A stretch of DNA of 64,000 nt from Bacillus_P idriensis_A (GCF_050483325.1 NZ_JBCMYF010000021.1:1-64000); one strand, 5' to 3'. Shown: positions 16,544-25,424, counted from the first letter of the stretch. Notes: generated by a model not told the origin, from the letters alone. Numbers and translations: made by a program.

Positions 16544-17773
16544 ATGGAACCTATTCGATTTATTCATGCAGCGGATTTACATATAGACAGCCCGTTTGCC
16601 GGAATGCAGCAGATGCCGGAAACGATTTTTGAAAGGCTGAAGGAGAGCACATTTGCTGCTCTGGACAAATTGATCAAGCTTGCCATCAGCGAACAGGTTG
16701 ATTTTATCTTGATAGCCGGGGATTTATTCGACGGCGAGGACAGAAGTTTAAAAGCACAGCTGAAGTTAAAAAAAGCATTTGAACAGCTTGAGCTGAACAG
16801 CATTCAGGTATATGCCATACATGGGAATCATGATCACATGAGCGGGAAATGGCTTGCCCTTAGCTGGCCGCAAAATGTTCATATTTTTTCAGACAAAGAA
16901 GTAGAATGCAAAACTTTCTGGAAAAACGGAAATACTTCCGTCAATTTATATGGATACAGCTATCCGAAGCGGGCTGTTACCCAGAATATGACACCTTTCT
17001 ATAAGAAGCAGAGTGAGGCAGATTTTAATGTTGGACTGCTTCATGGGTCGATTGCGGGCAATAACGACCATGACGTTTATTCTCCGTTTCTGATCAGCGA
17101 CCTGCTCGAAAAGCAGTTTGATTATTGGGCGCTTGGACATATACATAAACGGACGCATCTTCATGAAAGTGAGCCGCCGATTCTATATTCAGGCAATATC
17201 CAGGGCAGAAACAGAAAAGAAACGGGAGATAAAGGATGCTATCTCGTTTCCATGTCTGAGGGCACCGTGTCGTATACGTTTAAACCGCTCCATGATGTGA
17301 AATGGGAAGAACTTTTAATAGAGATTAAAGGAAGTTTTGAGGAATGGATTGACAGCCTGCATCTGCAGCTTCAAGAGCTTAGAAGTGACGAGCCGCGTGT
17401 CGTTGTGATTCGTATAAGCGGTATTAGTGAGCTGTATGATTCGCTTCAGGAAGAGAATGTGCTTGACGATTTAATAGATCAATGGAATGAAGATGAGACA
17501 GAACGTGAGAATTTTGTATGGATCTCCTCAATCATCAATGAATCAATGCCCGAGATTAACAAGGAATCACTGCAGCTTGATTCTCATTTTTTAGCGGATT
17601 TAACAGAGATTATCAAAAACTTTGATGATTTTGAGAGCACTGTTTTGCCCCTGAAACAGAACGCATTATACAGGAAACACATACCGGCATTTGATGCAGC
17701 TGAACAGCAGCAGATAGAAAAAGAAGCAGAATACATGCTGTTTCAGGAACTTTTGAAGCATAGAAGATTGTGA
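16544..17773 (+). CDS. yhaO: YhaO, SbcD/Mre11-like DNA nuclease
   Basis: A 409-residue calcineurin-like metallophosphoesterase. The metal ligands sit in HAADLH (8-13), GDLFDG (59-64), GNHDH (94-98), a later LLHGS and GHIH near 197-200, the order seen in SbcD and Mre11. The C-terminal 150 residues form the capping region and probably the contact to YhaN. With the SbcC-like ATPase encoded 9 bases downstream it should form a DNA end-processing complex in the cytoplasm. GGAAGG precedes the ATG. The immediately preceding DNA is the 122-bp repeat array. Confidence 0.9.
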   Translation: MEPIRFIHAADLHIDSPFAGMQQMPETIFERLKESTFAALDKLIKLAISEQVDFILIAGDLFDGEDRSLKAQLKLKKAFEQLELNSIQVYAIHGNHDHMSGKWLALSWPQNVHIFSDKEVECKTFWKNGNTSVNLYGYSYPKRAVTQNMTPFYKKQSEADFNVGLLHGSIAGNNDHDVYSPFLISDLLEKQFDYWALGHIHKRTHLHESEPPILYSGNIQGRNRKETGDKGCYLVSMSEGTVSYTFKPLHDVKWEELLIEIKGSFEEWIDSLHLQLQELRSDEPRVVVIRISGISELYDSLQEENVLDDLIDQWNEDETERENFVWISSIINESMPEINKESLQLDSHFLADLTEIIKNFDDFESTVLPLKQNALYRKHIPAFDAAEQQQIEKEAEYMLFQELLKHRRL

Positions 17774-17782
17774 GGTGAAAAA

Positions 17783-20700
17783 ATGAAAATCATTGAACTG
17801 AATATCTATGGGTATGGACAATTTAATCACATAAATTTCACCCTGAATCCCCATAACTTTCAAGTGATTTACGGAAAAAATGAAGCAGGAAAATCTACAA
17901 TCATGTCATTCATTCAAAGTATCTTATTTGGATTTCCCGCAAAAATCCAAAATGAAAACAGGTATGAACCAAAGCAAGTGAAAACATACGGCGGTGCTCT
18001 GATTGTTGATACCGAACAATATGGGAAGGTCAAAATTGAGAGGCTGCCTGGAAAATCAGCTGGTGAGGTTACGCTGTACTTTGAAAATGGAGATACAGGC
18101 AGCGGGGAAATCCTTGATCAAATCCTGTCTCATTTTGATAAATCGATGTATAAGTCTATTTTTTCATTTGATATCCACGGCATACAGCAGGTAAGCAAAG
18201 TAAGTGCTGATGAACTCGGAAAGTTTTTATTGTCATCGGGCTTGCTTGGGACAGATGCTCTCTTGCAGACGGAAAATCAACTGTTGAAAAAACAAGAACT
18301 GCTGTATAAGCCTAACGGAAAAAAACCAGAAATCAACGCAGCATTAAGCAGACTGAAGGCCCTTCATTCTGACATGCAAAAAGCAAAAGAACAAATCCAG
18401 CCTTACGAAGAACTCATGAAGGAAAAAGAAATGATTGAACGTCAGCTTATGGCAAAAGCAGAAAGCAAGTCTATGCTTGAAGCAAAATCAAGAAGGCTGG
18501 CTGAAATCATCGATGCTCTTCCATTATGGATTGAAGAAGAGTCGATTCTTTCTGAATTATCAAAGACAAACCAGTCCTTTCCTGCAGATGGATTAAAGCG
18601 CATGGATGAGATTGAATCGAAGGAAGAGCCGCTGCTGTCTGAAAAGAGATCTCTAGTGAGATTGATAGAAGAGCATCAGCAAGCAATACATCAGCTGAGT
18701 GTCAATGAATTCATTCTTTCGCATCAATCTGATATCGAACATCTCAGAGAGACAAACTCCGCCTATCATGCGAAAAAAGATCAGCATCAGCAGTACAGTT
18801 TGAAGCACGGGGCACTTTCAAGAAAAATATCAGAAGATAAAGAGCGGCTTTTTGCGGAAGCTGTAGATGATGAATCTGTTCTTTCAATTAACACCTCAAT
18901 AACAGTCAAAGAAGAAATACGAGAAATCGTGTCGGACTATCAGCAGCTGCAGCAAAGAAAGCATATGCTCGATCAGCAGTTTGAACGGGCGAAAGAGAAT
19001 CTGGAGGAAAGCGAAAACAGATTAACAGATTACGCAAAAGGGCTGCTTGGTGCAGAAGAAAGGAAGCTTCTAGAAGAAAAGGTAAAACAGCAGGAAGAAA
19101 TGCAGCAGCAAATTCTGGATGAAAAAAGAGCAGAAGATGAATATCGGAGTAATGAAAAGAAAATAAACGAACAAAGCAAGTCGAACCAATCAAAGAAGAA
19201 TCAAATGAACATAATGAAAGCAGCTGCGGCTGTTCTGCTTATTTTGTGTTCCGGCTGGATGATCTATGAACAGCAATGGTTCCTCTTGCCGATACTAGCA
19301 GGATTGATTGGCCTCGTTTTCTTTTTTATTTTCAAAAACGATTATGGGGAAGACGCATTTCTGAATCATTTACGGGACAAACAAGAGGAATTAAAACGTA
19401 AGCTTGAACAGTCGAGGGGACAAGAATATACAGATACGGAAGAACTAAGGGGCATCCTGTGGAAGGATGAACAGCTGAGAAGATCTCATGAGCTTGAGCA
19501 AGTGACATTCGCACAGAATGAAAGAGCGTATCACCGCACCGTCAGCGGTTTTGATGAATGGGAAGAGGCCATTTATCAATTAAACCGAAAAGCTAAAAAA
19601 GCGTACAGTGATTTTAGGATGAGCAGTGAATATTCGCCTCTCGCTCTGCCTGATCTTCTGCAAACATTGTTTCAGCTGCAGAAAGATATACGGGAGTGCT
19701 CTCAAATTGAAACGAACCTTGCAGAGCTGACATCAGCCCTTTCTGCTTATGAAAAACAGCTTAAAAGTGTATGTGAAAAATGCGGATTAGACCAAAAAAC
19801 TGATTTGAATGAAGGCATGCGGAAATTGTCTGCTGCTCTCCAAGATTCAATGGAAAAGAAGAGCAGGCAGCTTATGTTTATAGAAAAAATTTCCGATGCC
19901 GAACAGCGATTAGCAAAAATTGAAGCAGATCTCAGCCTTCTTTCTGAGAAGAAAAAAGAGCTTTTCCATTTATCCCTGTCAGCTGATGCCGAAGATTTCC
20001 GTAAAAAGGCTGAAGAAGCGAACAAAAGAAGTTCGTTAGAGCAAAAATTAAAATGGATAGAGCAGCAGCTCCAGACAAAAAAGCATTTGCTCAAAGGCGG
20101 AAAGCTGGATTTTCTGATAGATTATAAAGAAGAAAAGCTTTTATGTGAGAAAGAACTTAAAGCGGGAATTGAACAAGAGAGGACCTTGCAAAGGAGGCTC
20201 TCAGAGCTTTCGGCTGCGCTTCAAAATATTGAGGAATCTGGACTTTACTCTGAACTAAAACAGAAGTATGAGCTTGAAAAAGGTGCTGTAAAGCAGCTTG
20301 CGCACAAGTGGGCGGTGCTCTCAGCCGCGAAAAATATGCTGAATAAAACGGTGGAATTTAACCGGTCAGTCAGACTCCCAAAAGTATTAGAAGGAGCTGA
20401 GCACTTTTTTTCGATCATGACGAATCATCAATACAGAAAAATCTTTCTTCCTGATTCAGAACAAACATTACTTGCAGAAAGAGCTGATGGAAACCGGTTT
20501 GCAGCAAATGAGCTTTCTCAGGCAACAGCAGAACAATTATATATTTCCCTGCGGCTGTCTCTTGCCCGTCATTTGAGCACGGAACAGGGCCTGCCGATTA
20601 TTATTGATGATGGATTTGTGAATTTTGATTTTGACAGGACGAAACAAGTGCTGTCATTGCTTGAGGAATTTTCAATGCAGCATCAGATTATTTTCTTTAC

Positions 20701-20806
20701 TTGCCAGGAGCATCTTCTGCCGCTGTTTAAAGAAGAACAAATTCTTGATTTAAAAGCTAAAGAGCAGGCTGCAAAACAAGTATCTATTGGACAGAGATTA
20801 TTGTAA
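17783..20806 (+). CDS. yhaN: YhaN, SbcC/Rad50-like ATPase with a membrane hairpin
   Basis: A 1007-residue SMC-type protein. The N-terminal half-ATPase has Walker A GKNEAGKST at 31-39; the C-terminal half has a Walker B-like IIIDDGFVNFD near 938-948 and a signature-like LSQATAEQLY. Between them are two long coiled coils (about 185-470 and 525-880). Where Rad50 would have a zinc hook there is instead a hydrophobic stretch at about 475-516 that looks like two membrane helices, so the coils may be tethered to the membrane. It partners YhaO (9-base gap). Somewhat longer than the Bacillus subtilis protein as I recall it. Confidence 0.88.
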   Translation: MKIIELNIYGYGQFNHINFTLNPHNFQVIYGKNEAGKSTIMSFIQSILFGFPAKIQNENRYEPKQVKTYGGALIVDTEQYGKVKIERLPGKSAGEVTLYFENGDTGSGEILDQILSHFDKSMYKSIFSFDIHGIQQVSKVSADELGKFLLSSGLLGTDALLQTENQLLKKQELLYKPNGKKPEINAALSRLKALHSDMQKAKEQIQPYEELMKEKEMIERQLMAKAESKSMLEAKSRRLAEIIDALPLWIEEESILSELSKTNQSFPADGLKRMDEIESKEEPLLSEKRSLVRLIEEHQQAIHQLSVNEFILSHQSDIEHLRETNSAYHAKKDQHQQYSLKHGALSRKISEDKERLFAEAVDDESVLSINTSITVKEEIREIVSDYQQLQQRKHMLDQQFERAKENLEESENRLTDYAKGLLGAEERKLLEEKVKQQEEMQQQILDEKRAEDEYRSNEKKINEQSKSNQSKKNQMNIMKAAAAVLLILCSGWMIYEQQWFLLPILAGLIGLVFFFIFKNDYGEDAFLNHLRDKQEELKRKLEQSRGQEYTDTEELRGILWKDEQLRRSHELEQVTFAQNERAYHRTVSGFDEWEEAIYQLNRKAKKAYSDFRMSSEYSPLALPDLLQTLFQLQKDIRECSQIETNLAELTSALSAYEKQLKSVCEKCGLDQKTDLNEGMRKLSAALQDSMEKKSRQLMFIEKISDAEQRLAKIEADLSLLSEKKKELFHLSLSADAEDFRKKAEEANKRSSLEQKLKWIEQQLQTKKHLLKGGKLDFLIDYKEEKLLCEKELKAGIEQERTLQRRLSELSAALQNIEESGLYSELKQKYELEKGAVKQLAHKWAVLSAAKNMLNKTVEFNRSVRLPKVLEGAEHFFSIMTNHQYRKIFLPDSEQTLLAERADGNRFAANELSQATAEQLYISLRLSLARHLSTEQGLPIIIDDGFVNFDFDRTKQVLSLLEEFSMQHQIIFFTCQEHLLPLFKEEQILDLKAKEQAAKQVSIGQRLL

Positions 20807-20843
20807 AATGAACTGACGAAAGGTACCTGAAAGGAAGTAAGTC

Positions 20844-22064
20844 ATGCAGCAAACTACATATGAGAAAAAGCCTCTTGGCAAACCGCTCTTTTTACTGAGT
20901 TTTAACTTATTTATTATCATGGTGGGCATCGGCTTAGTGATCCCGATTCTGCCGTTTTATGTCGAAAAATTCGGAGCAGATGCAGCAACACTTGGATTTC
21001 TGGTAGCTGTATTTGCATTCATGCAGTTTTTTTTCGCTCCTATTTGGGGGAGGCTCTCAGACAGAATTGGCAGGAAACCGCTGATAACACTCGGGCTGTT
21101 TGGGTTTGCGGCGGCTGAGTTTATTTTCGCATGTGCAACGGATTTATGGATGCTGTTTTTATCAAGGATGATTGCAGGCATGTTCGGTGCTGCGATCATG
21201 CCGAGCGCAATGGCATACGTTTCTGATGTAACAACACCTGAAAAACGAGGGCAGGGGATGGGATATTTAGGCGCAGCAATGGGCCTTGGCATTGTGGTTG
21301 GCCCGGGAATCGGCGGCTGGCTCGCTGAATTCAGTCTTTCTTTCCCATTTCTATTTGCTGGTATTGCAGCATCACTTGCCGGAATTGTATCGGTCTTCGT
21401 TTTGCCGGAGTCCCTGTCAAAAGAAGCGATGGAGCAAACCATTGCTGAAGCTGAAAATGAAAAACGTGAAAATCAATTTGTTTTAATCAAAAAAGCTCTT
21501 CAAAGTCCTGTTGGCTTTTTGCTGATCCTTGTCTTTATGATGAGTTTTGCCCTAACGATTTTTCAGGCGATCTTTGGCTTCTATGCGTTAGAGCGCTTTG
21601 GTTACGGACCGCAGGAAGTCGGTCTGATCATCCTTTTAACAGGGATTGTAGGAACGATTACGCAAGGAGCTGTTGTTGGAAGGCTTGTGGCTAAATTCGG
21701 AGATGAAAGGGTTGTGACCTCTGCTCTTTTGCTGAGTGCATTTGGGTTTGTCATCATGACTTTTGCGAATTCTTTCGCAACAGTTTTACTGACAACCTCT
21801 ATCTTCTTTTTGGGAAATTCCATTTTGAGGCCTTCTTTAAATACGTTTATCTCAAAATTAGCAGGAAGCAAGCAAGGTATGGTGATGGGGCTTAATAATT
21901 CTTTTATGAGTCTTGGAAATGTAGCAGGCCCCATTTTGGCGGGTTTCGTTTTTGAATATCAAATCAACCTTCCTTATTATATTGGTGCTGCGGTTATGCT
22001 TGCTGCACTGATTTCAGCGAAGGTGTGGATTTCAAGGAGAAACGATGCTGGTTTGTCAGCATAG
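20844..22064 (+). CDS. MFS multidrug efflux transporter
   Basis: A 406-residue 12-helix transporter of the drug:proton antiporter type. The loop 2-3 motif WGRLSDRIGRKPL lies near residue 71, and motif C in helix 5 reads GLGIVVGPGIGGWL, which marks exporters rather than importers. TetA-like or YfmO-like, but the substrate cannot be named. GAAAGGAAG precedes the ATG. It is encoded 37 bases after yhaN and is probably co-transcribed, yet it is absent from the yhaN-yhaM junction I know, so it is likely an insertion into the operon. Confidence 0.85.
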   Translation: MQQTTYEKKPLGKPLFLLSFNLFIIMVGIGLVIPILPFYVEKFGADAATLGFLVAVFAFMQFFFAPIWGRLSDRIGRKPLITLGLFGFAAAEFIFACATDLWMLFLSRMIAGMFGAAIMPSAMAYVSDVTTPEKRGQGMGYLGAAMGLGIVVGPGIGGWLAEFSLSFPFLFAGIAASLAGIVSVFVLPESLSKEAMEQTIAEAENEKRENQFVLIKKALQSPVGFLLILVFMMSFALTIFQAIFGFYALERFGYGPQEVGLIILLTGIVGTITQGAVVGRLVAKFGDERVVTSALLLSAFGFVIMTFANSFATVLLTTSIFFLGNSILRPSLNTFISKLAGSKQGMVMGLNNSFMSLGNVAGPILAGFVFEYQINLPYYIGAAVMLAALISAKVWISRRNDAGLSA

Positions 22065-22137
22065 CAGGAGTCAGGAAAAATAGATGGAAATTATGCTATA
22101 CTCAGGATAATGAGGCAATTTGGGAGGGACCGTTTTA

Positions 22138-23085
22138 ATGATGACAAAAGGAATTAATCATTACGAGGTAGGCGAGCAAGCAGATGTGTTTCTGATGGTG
22201 AAATCATCGACTAAAGGAATAGCCAGTAACGGAAAACCATTTTTAACATTAATTCTTCAGGATCAATCAGGTGAAATTGAAGCAAAGCTATGGGATGCGG
22301 GTCCAGAAGATGAGGTATCCTACAGCTCACAAAGCATTGTTAAGATTTATGGTGATATTCATCACTACCGCGGACGAAATCAGCTTAAGATCCGCAATAT
22401 CCGAACTGCCTCAAGCACAGATAACGTGAAAATTTCTGATTTTCTTGAAACCGCTCCGATCGGACAAGAAGAAATGATGGAAAAAGTCACACAATATATT
22501 TTTGAAATGAAAAATCCCAACATTCAGCGGGTAACTAGATATCTTATGAAAAAACATCAAAATGAATTTCTTGAATATCCGGCTGCAACAAAAAATCACC
22601 ACGAATTTGTTTCCGGATTAGCTTATCATGTTGTTTCCATGCTTGATTTAGCAAAGTCCATTGCAGCTTTATATCCAAGTCTTGATACGGATTTGCTATA
22701 TGCAGGAGTCATTCTGCACGACCTTGGCAAGGTAACTGAACTCTCAGGACCTATCGGCACTTCTTATACAGTAGAAGGGAACCTGATTGGCCATATTTCC
22801 ATCATGGTAAATGAAATTGCCAAAGCAGCCGAACATTTAGGCATTGAGGGTGAAGAAATCGTTATTCTTCAGCACCTTGTTCTCAGTCATCATGGAAAAG
22901 CAGAGTGGGGGAGCCCAAAACCTCCATTAATCAAAGAAGCTGAGATTTTGCATTATATTGATAATCTCGATGCGAAAATGAATATGCTTGACCGTGCTCT
23001 AGAGCGAGTGAAGCCGGGCGAGTATACGGAACGTGTTTTTGCACTTGATAATCGTTCTTTTTACAAACCAACCTTTCATAACTGA
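22138..23085 (+). CDS. yhaM: YhaM, 3'-5' exoribonuclease
   Basis: A 315-residue protein with an N-terminal OB-fold nucleic-acid binding domain (about 12-100, including STKGIASNGKPFLTL) and a C-terminal HD domain (His194-Asp195 in HDLGK, with a preceding KNHHEF). YhaM degrades single-stranded RNA from the 3' end and also has nuclease activity on DNA; it acts in the cytoplasm. The ATG at 22138 follows GGGAGGG by 9 bases; a TTG at 22120 lies before that ribosome-binding site. TGCTATACT at 22094-22102 looks like an extended -10. Confidence 0.93.
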   Translation: MMTKGINHYEVGEQADVFLMVKSSTKGIASNGKPFLTLILQDQSGEIEAKLWDAGPEDEVSYSSQSIVKIYGDIHHYRGRNQLKIRNIRTASSTDNVKISDFLETAPIGQEEMMEKVTQYIFEMKNPNIQRVTRYLMKKHQNEFLEYPAATKNHHEFVSGLAYHVVSMLDLAKSIAALYPSLDTDLLYAGVILHDLGKVTELSGPIGTSYTVEGNLIGHISIMVNEIAKAAEHLGIEGEEIVILQHLVLSHHGKAEWGSPKPPLIKEAEILHYIDNLDAKMNMLDRALERVKPGEYTERVFALDNRSFYKPTFHN

Positions 23086-23093
23086 TTTTTTAG

Positions 23094-23122
23094 AGTCTTT
23101 CTTCATTGAAGAAAGGCTTTTT
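23094..23122 (+). terminator. terminator after yhaM
   Basis: Eleven-pair stem AGTCTTTCTTC (23094-23104) / GAAGAAAGGCT (23108-23118) with one G-U pair and TTTTT. Confidence 0.8.
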
Positions 23123-23150
23123 AAGTTGTTTTTAATCAACCTGAATAGAT

Positions 23151-23277
23151 CTTGAAGTCTAGAATAATAATGAGAAGCCTCTGAAACTCGGAGATTTTGA
23201 AAAAAGAGTGGAAGTCTAAGAATAAGGTGTGAATGTCTCGGAATGGAGCTGAAAGGCATCTGAAAAACCCCGGAAAC
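23151..23277. repeat. degenerate 21-bp repeat between yhaM and yhaL
   Basis: The anchor GAA recurs at 23162, 23183, 23199, 23220, 23241 and 23262: spacing 21 bases except one step of 16. Units such as GTCTAAGAATAAGGTGTGA and GTCTCGGAATGGAGCTGAA show the likeness. One minus-strand frame is open across the array and reads as a loose heptapeptide repeat with recurrent FF/FR/FL/FK. The rest of the 324-base gap shows nothing further apart from the ribosome-binding site of yhaL. Confidence 0.6.
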
Positions 23278-23409
23278 TGACTATACGATTTACAGCATCC
23301 AAGAATCATAACAAGTTCTCTTTTCATCTTCTAAAAAATCATGTATAAATGGACCTGGAACCTCATATAGTGCAGTAAAGGGCTTGTCAATGAAAAGGGG
23401 GAAGCGGGA

Positions 23410-23601
23410 ATGATCTTGCTGCCGTGGTGGGTTTACCTCTGCATACTTGGGATCTTATACAGCGGTTACATGGCTTTTTCAACAACAAGGAAAGAGAAGA
23501 TTGTTGAGGAGGCCTATATAGAAAAAGAGGGCAATGTTTATATTGAAAGAATGCTTAAAGAACGTGAGATCCGCAGAAAAAATCAAGATGATGACATGTA
23601 A
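23410..23601 (+). CDS. yhaL: YhaL, sporulation-associated small membrane protein
   Basis: A 63-residue protein with one N-terminal membrane helix (about 3-24, LLPWWVYLCILGILYSGYMA) and a highly charged C-terminal tail rich in Lys, Arg and Glu. Family members are sporulation proteins of unknown mechanism; position next to prsA agrees with the known order. GGGGGAAG lies about 5 bases before the ATG. It converges on prsA across a shared bidirectional terminator. Confidence 0.8.
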   Translation: MILLPWWVYLCILGILYSGYMAFSTTRKEKIVEEAYIEKEGNVYIERMLKEREIRRKNQDDDM

Positions 23602-23637
23602 AAAACTCCCCCATTTACATTTAAATGGGGGAGTTTT
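23602..23637. terminator. bidirectional terminator between yhaL and prsA
   Basis: Fifteen-pair perfect stem AAAACTCCCCCATTT (23602-23616) / AAATGGGGGAGTTTT (23623-23637); A and T runs on both sides serve both converging genes. Confidence 0.95.
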
Positions 23638-23641
23638 GCTG

Positions 23642-24511
23642 TTATTGTCCTTCAGCAGGAGCTGCAGGAGCTGCTGGCGCTTTGAACGTATCTTCTAATT
23701 CTTTGTCTTTCACCTTTACATCTGCTTCTTTAAGAGCTTTGTCCAATGCTCCCTGAACAGCATCAGGCTGGCTTGTCTTTTGTTTTTTTACATCTGCTTC
23801 AAGTTCTTTTTTCATTTCTTCATACGGCTTTACTGTTTTTGTAACTTTGATAATGTGATAGCCGAATTCAGATTTTACAGGCTCGCTTACTTCGCCTTCT
23901 TTAAGAGCAAATGCTGCTTTTTCGAATTCAGGAACCATTTGTCCTTCGCCGAACCAGCCTAAATCTCCGCCGTTTTGTCCTGATGGATCTTTAGAAGCTT
24001 CCTTCGCTAAATCCTCAAACTTTTCACCTTTATCAAGTCGGGCTTTAATTTCTTTTGCTGTTTTTTCATCTTCAACAAGGATGTGGCTTGCCTGTACTTT
24101 GCCTTTTAGGCTTTCATAATATTGCTTAGTATCTTCTTCAGTAACTTTCACTTCTGTTTCAGCTGCTTTTTTGCGGAGCAGATCGACTTTTACCATATCT
24201 TTAACAGTCTTTTCACCTTGCTGCTGAATGACTGCTTCAAATTGAGGGCCGTATTGCTGAGTTAAGTTGTCAATTTCTTTGTTAACTTCTTCGTCAGAAA
24301 CTTTGTACTCTTTGCTTAAAACTCTTTCATGTACAAGCTCTGTTAAAACATCTTTTCCGAAGCGGTCTTTCATGGCTTCATAAAATTCGTCTTTTGTTAC
24401 ATTGCCTGCTTTTGTTTCAGCAATGACCTCGGAACCGCTGTCATTATTGCTGCATGCGCCTAGCGCCAAAACACTTGATGCTGCTGCTAATGCAAGAGCA
24501 AATCTTTTCAT
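23642..24511 (-). CDS. prsA: PrsA, extracytoplasmic foldase lipoprotein
   Basis: A 289-residue parvulin-type peptidyl-prolyl isomerase that folds secreted proteins on the outer face of the membrane. Signal peptide with lipobox LGAC (Cys20). An N-terminal chaperone-like helical domain precedes the parvulin domain at about 131-222 (VQASHILV ... GYHIIKV), and a C-terminal charged region ends in a Pro/Ala-rich tail. The ATG at 24511 follows AGGAG by 9 bases; an in-frame TTG three codons earlier abuts that site and is rejected. Confidence 0.96.
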   Translation of the reverse strand: MKRFALALAAASSVLALGACSNNDSGSEVIAETKAGNVTKDEFYEAMKDRFGKDVLTELVHERVLSKEYKVSDEEVNKEIDNLTQQYGPQFEAVIQQQGEKTVKDMVKVDLLRKKAAETEVKVTEEDTKQYYESLKGKVQASHILVEDEKTAKEIKARLDKGEKFEDLAKEASKDPSGQNGGDLGWFGEGQMVPEFEKAAFALKEGEVSEPVKSEFGYHIIKVTKTVKPYEEMKKELEADVKKQKTSQPDAVQGALDKALKEADVKVKDKELEDTFKAPAAPAAPAEGQ

Positions 24512-24563
24512 CTGATACAACTCCTACTTCTGTTTAATTTAAAGACTGCCTAATAATTGGAAC

Positions 24564-24572
24564 ACTATACCA
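24564..24572 (-). promoter_or_regulatory. possible extended -10 of prsA
   Basis: On the minus strand TGGTATAGT (24572-24564), an extended -10, with only a weak -35 (TTTAGT) 16 bases further upstream; 53 bases before the prsA start codon. Confidence 0.4.
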
Positions 24573-24690
24573 CATTGTGCCATGAACTAAAAAGTTTTGC
24601 AATAGGACTAGGGTAATCAGGGCATTCGTCCAGGTCAAAATGAGAAAGCGTCCATATGATGTATGGAACGCCGATAAGGGAGGTTTTAAC

Positions 24691-24777
24691 ATGAGTGGAG
24701 GATACTCAAACGGTTTTGCATTACTGGTTGTATTGTTTATTTTATTGATCATTATTGGTGCTTCTTACATTTGTTAG
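24691..24777 (+). CDS. YjcZ/SscA-type tiny membrane protein, copy 1
   Basis: A 28-residue peptide, MSGGYSNGFALLVVLFILLI and eight more residues, of the tiny Gly-rich membrane protein family found in Bacillus (YjcZ, SscA, YhzE), several members of which are made in sporulation. It has a Gly/Tyr/Asn-rich head and one hydrophobic helix. AAGGGAGG lies 6-7 bases upstream of the ATG, a strong site. A similar gene follows 118 bases downstream. Position after prsA matches the Bacillus subtilis locus of SscA as I recall it, but I do not assign the symbol. Confidence 0.85.
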   Translation: MSGGYSNGFALLVVLFILLIIIGASYIC

Positions 24778-24895
24778 GGAGCAATAAGGGCTTTAAATTT
24801 TACAAAAAGATTGCTTAAAACAAATGATAATTGCCTATTCGTTACATGATGATCGTGCATACAATAACTTACCGACGCATAAAAGGAGGTAAGTT

Positions 24896-24976
24896 ATGGG
24901 AGGATACGCTGGAGGCTTTGCGTTAATCGTTGTTTTGTTCATCTTATTGATCATTGTTGGTGCTGCTTGGCTATAA
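24896..24976 (+). CDS. YjcZ/SscA-type tiny membrane protein, copy 2
   Basis: A 26-residue peptide (MGGYAGGFALIVVLFILLII and six more residues) sharing the AxxVLFILLII core with copy 1. AAAGGAGGTAAG precedes the ATG, one of the strongest ribosome-binding sites in the window. The sequence CATACAATA at 24858-24866 fits the -10 of mother-cell sigma factors (CATANNNTA); I could not find a convincing -35. The tandem arrangement suggests local duplication. Confidence 0.87.
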   Translation: MGGYAGGFALIVVLFILLIIVGAAWL

Positions 24977-24987
24977 GCCAAAATAAA

Positions 24988-25017
24988 CATAGCTGACAGA
25001 TAAATCTGTCAGCTATG
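24988..25017 (+). terminator. hairpin after the second tiny gene
   Basis: Thirteen-pair perfect stem CATAGCTGACAGA / TCTGTCAGCTATG with a 4-base loop. No T run follows, but position suggests termination or 3' end protection. Confidence 0.65.
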
Positions 25018-25069
25018 ATTGTATAAGCTGTGTGCGGATGACTGCGCGCAGCTTTTATAATGGTGAAAT

Positions 25070-25249
25070 CTACGTAAATAAGATTTCTATGTATGAAGAA
25101 ACTAATAAAATGGTAATCAGGACGTTGATTGTCCGGAATACTTTTGTTTGACGGTCTTCAGGAATCTCTCGGACCAGGCACAGCGTATTGGTCAATTTAT
25201 TTATATAAAACAAAATGAACACGGCAAACAAAATGAAAAAAGCTATCAT
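25070..25249 (-). CDS. small two-helix membrane protein, 59 aa
   Basis: An open frame of 59 residues starting MIAFFILFAVFILFYINKL, with a second hydrophobic helix near residues 42-58 and a charged connecting loop (REIPEDRQTK). AGGGGGA lies 8 bases before the ATG on the minus strand. The gene has a proper start, good spacing and lies downstream of the DUF3267 gene on the same strand, beyond a hairpin. I do not recognise the family. Confidence 0.65.
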   Translation of the reverse strand: MIAFFILFAVFILFYINKLTNTLCLVREIPEDRQTKVFRTINVLITILLVSSYIEILFT

Positions 25250-25335
25250 ATGAGATTCCCCCTCTCCTCACTGATACATATAACATTACCAAAAAAATGA
25301 TGAAAAAGATAGCAATGACTCCTAATAAATAGCAA

Positions 25336-25369
25336 AAGAAAAGCTTCTCCAAGATGAGAGGCTTTTCTT
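25336..25369 (-). terminator. terminator after the DUF3267 gene
   Basis: Fourteen-pair stem AAGAAAAGCTTCTC (25336-25349) / GAGAGGCTTTTCTT (25356-25369) with one mismatch-type G-T pair; T-rich on the minus strand. Confidence 0.75.
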
Positions 25370-25424
25370 ATTTATAGTTGCATATCTTTATGAATCAGCA
25401 GCCATGCAATATGCACAGTCTTTT

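Noticed and set aside
24534..24752. Leftward 72-codon frame upstream of prsA
   Set aside because: It is antisense to the tiny YjcZ-type gene, which has a far better ribosome-binding site and a known family.
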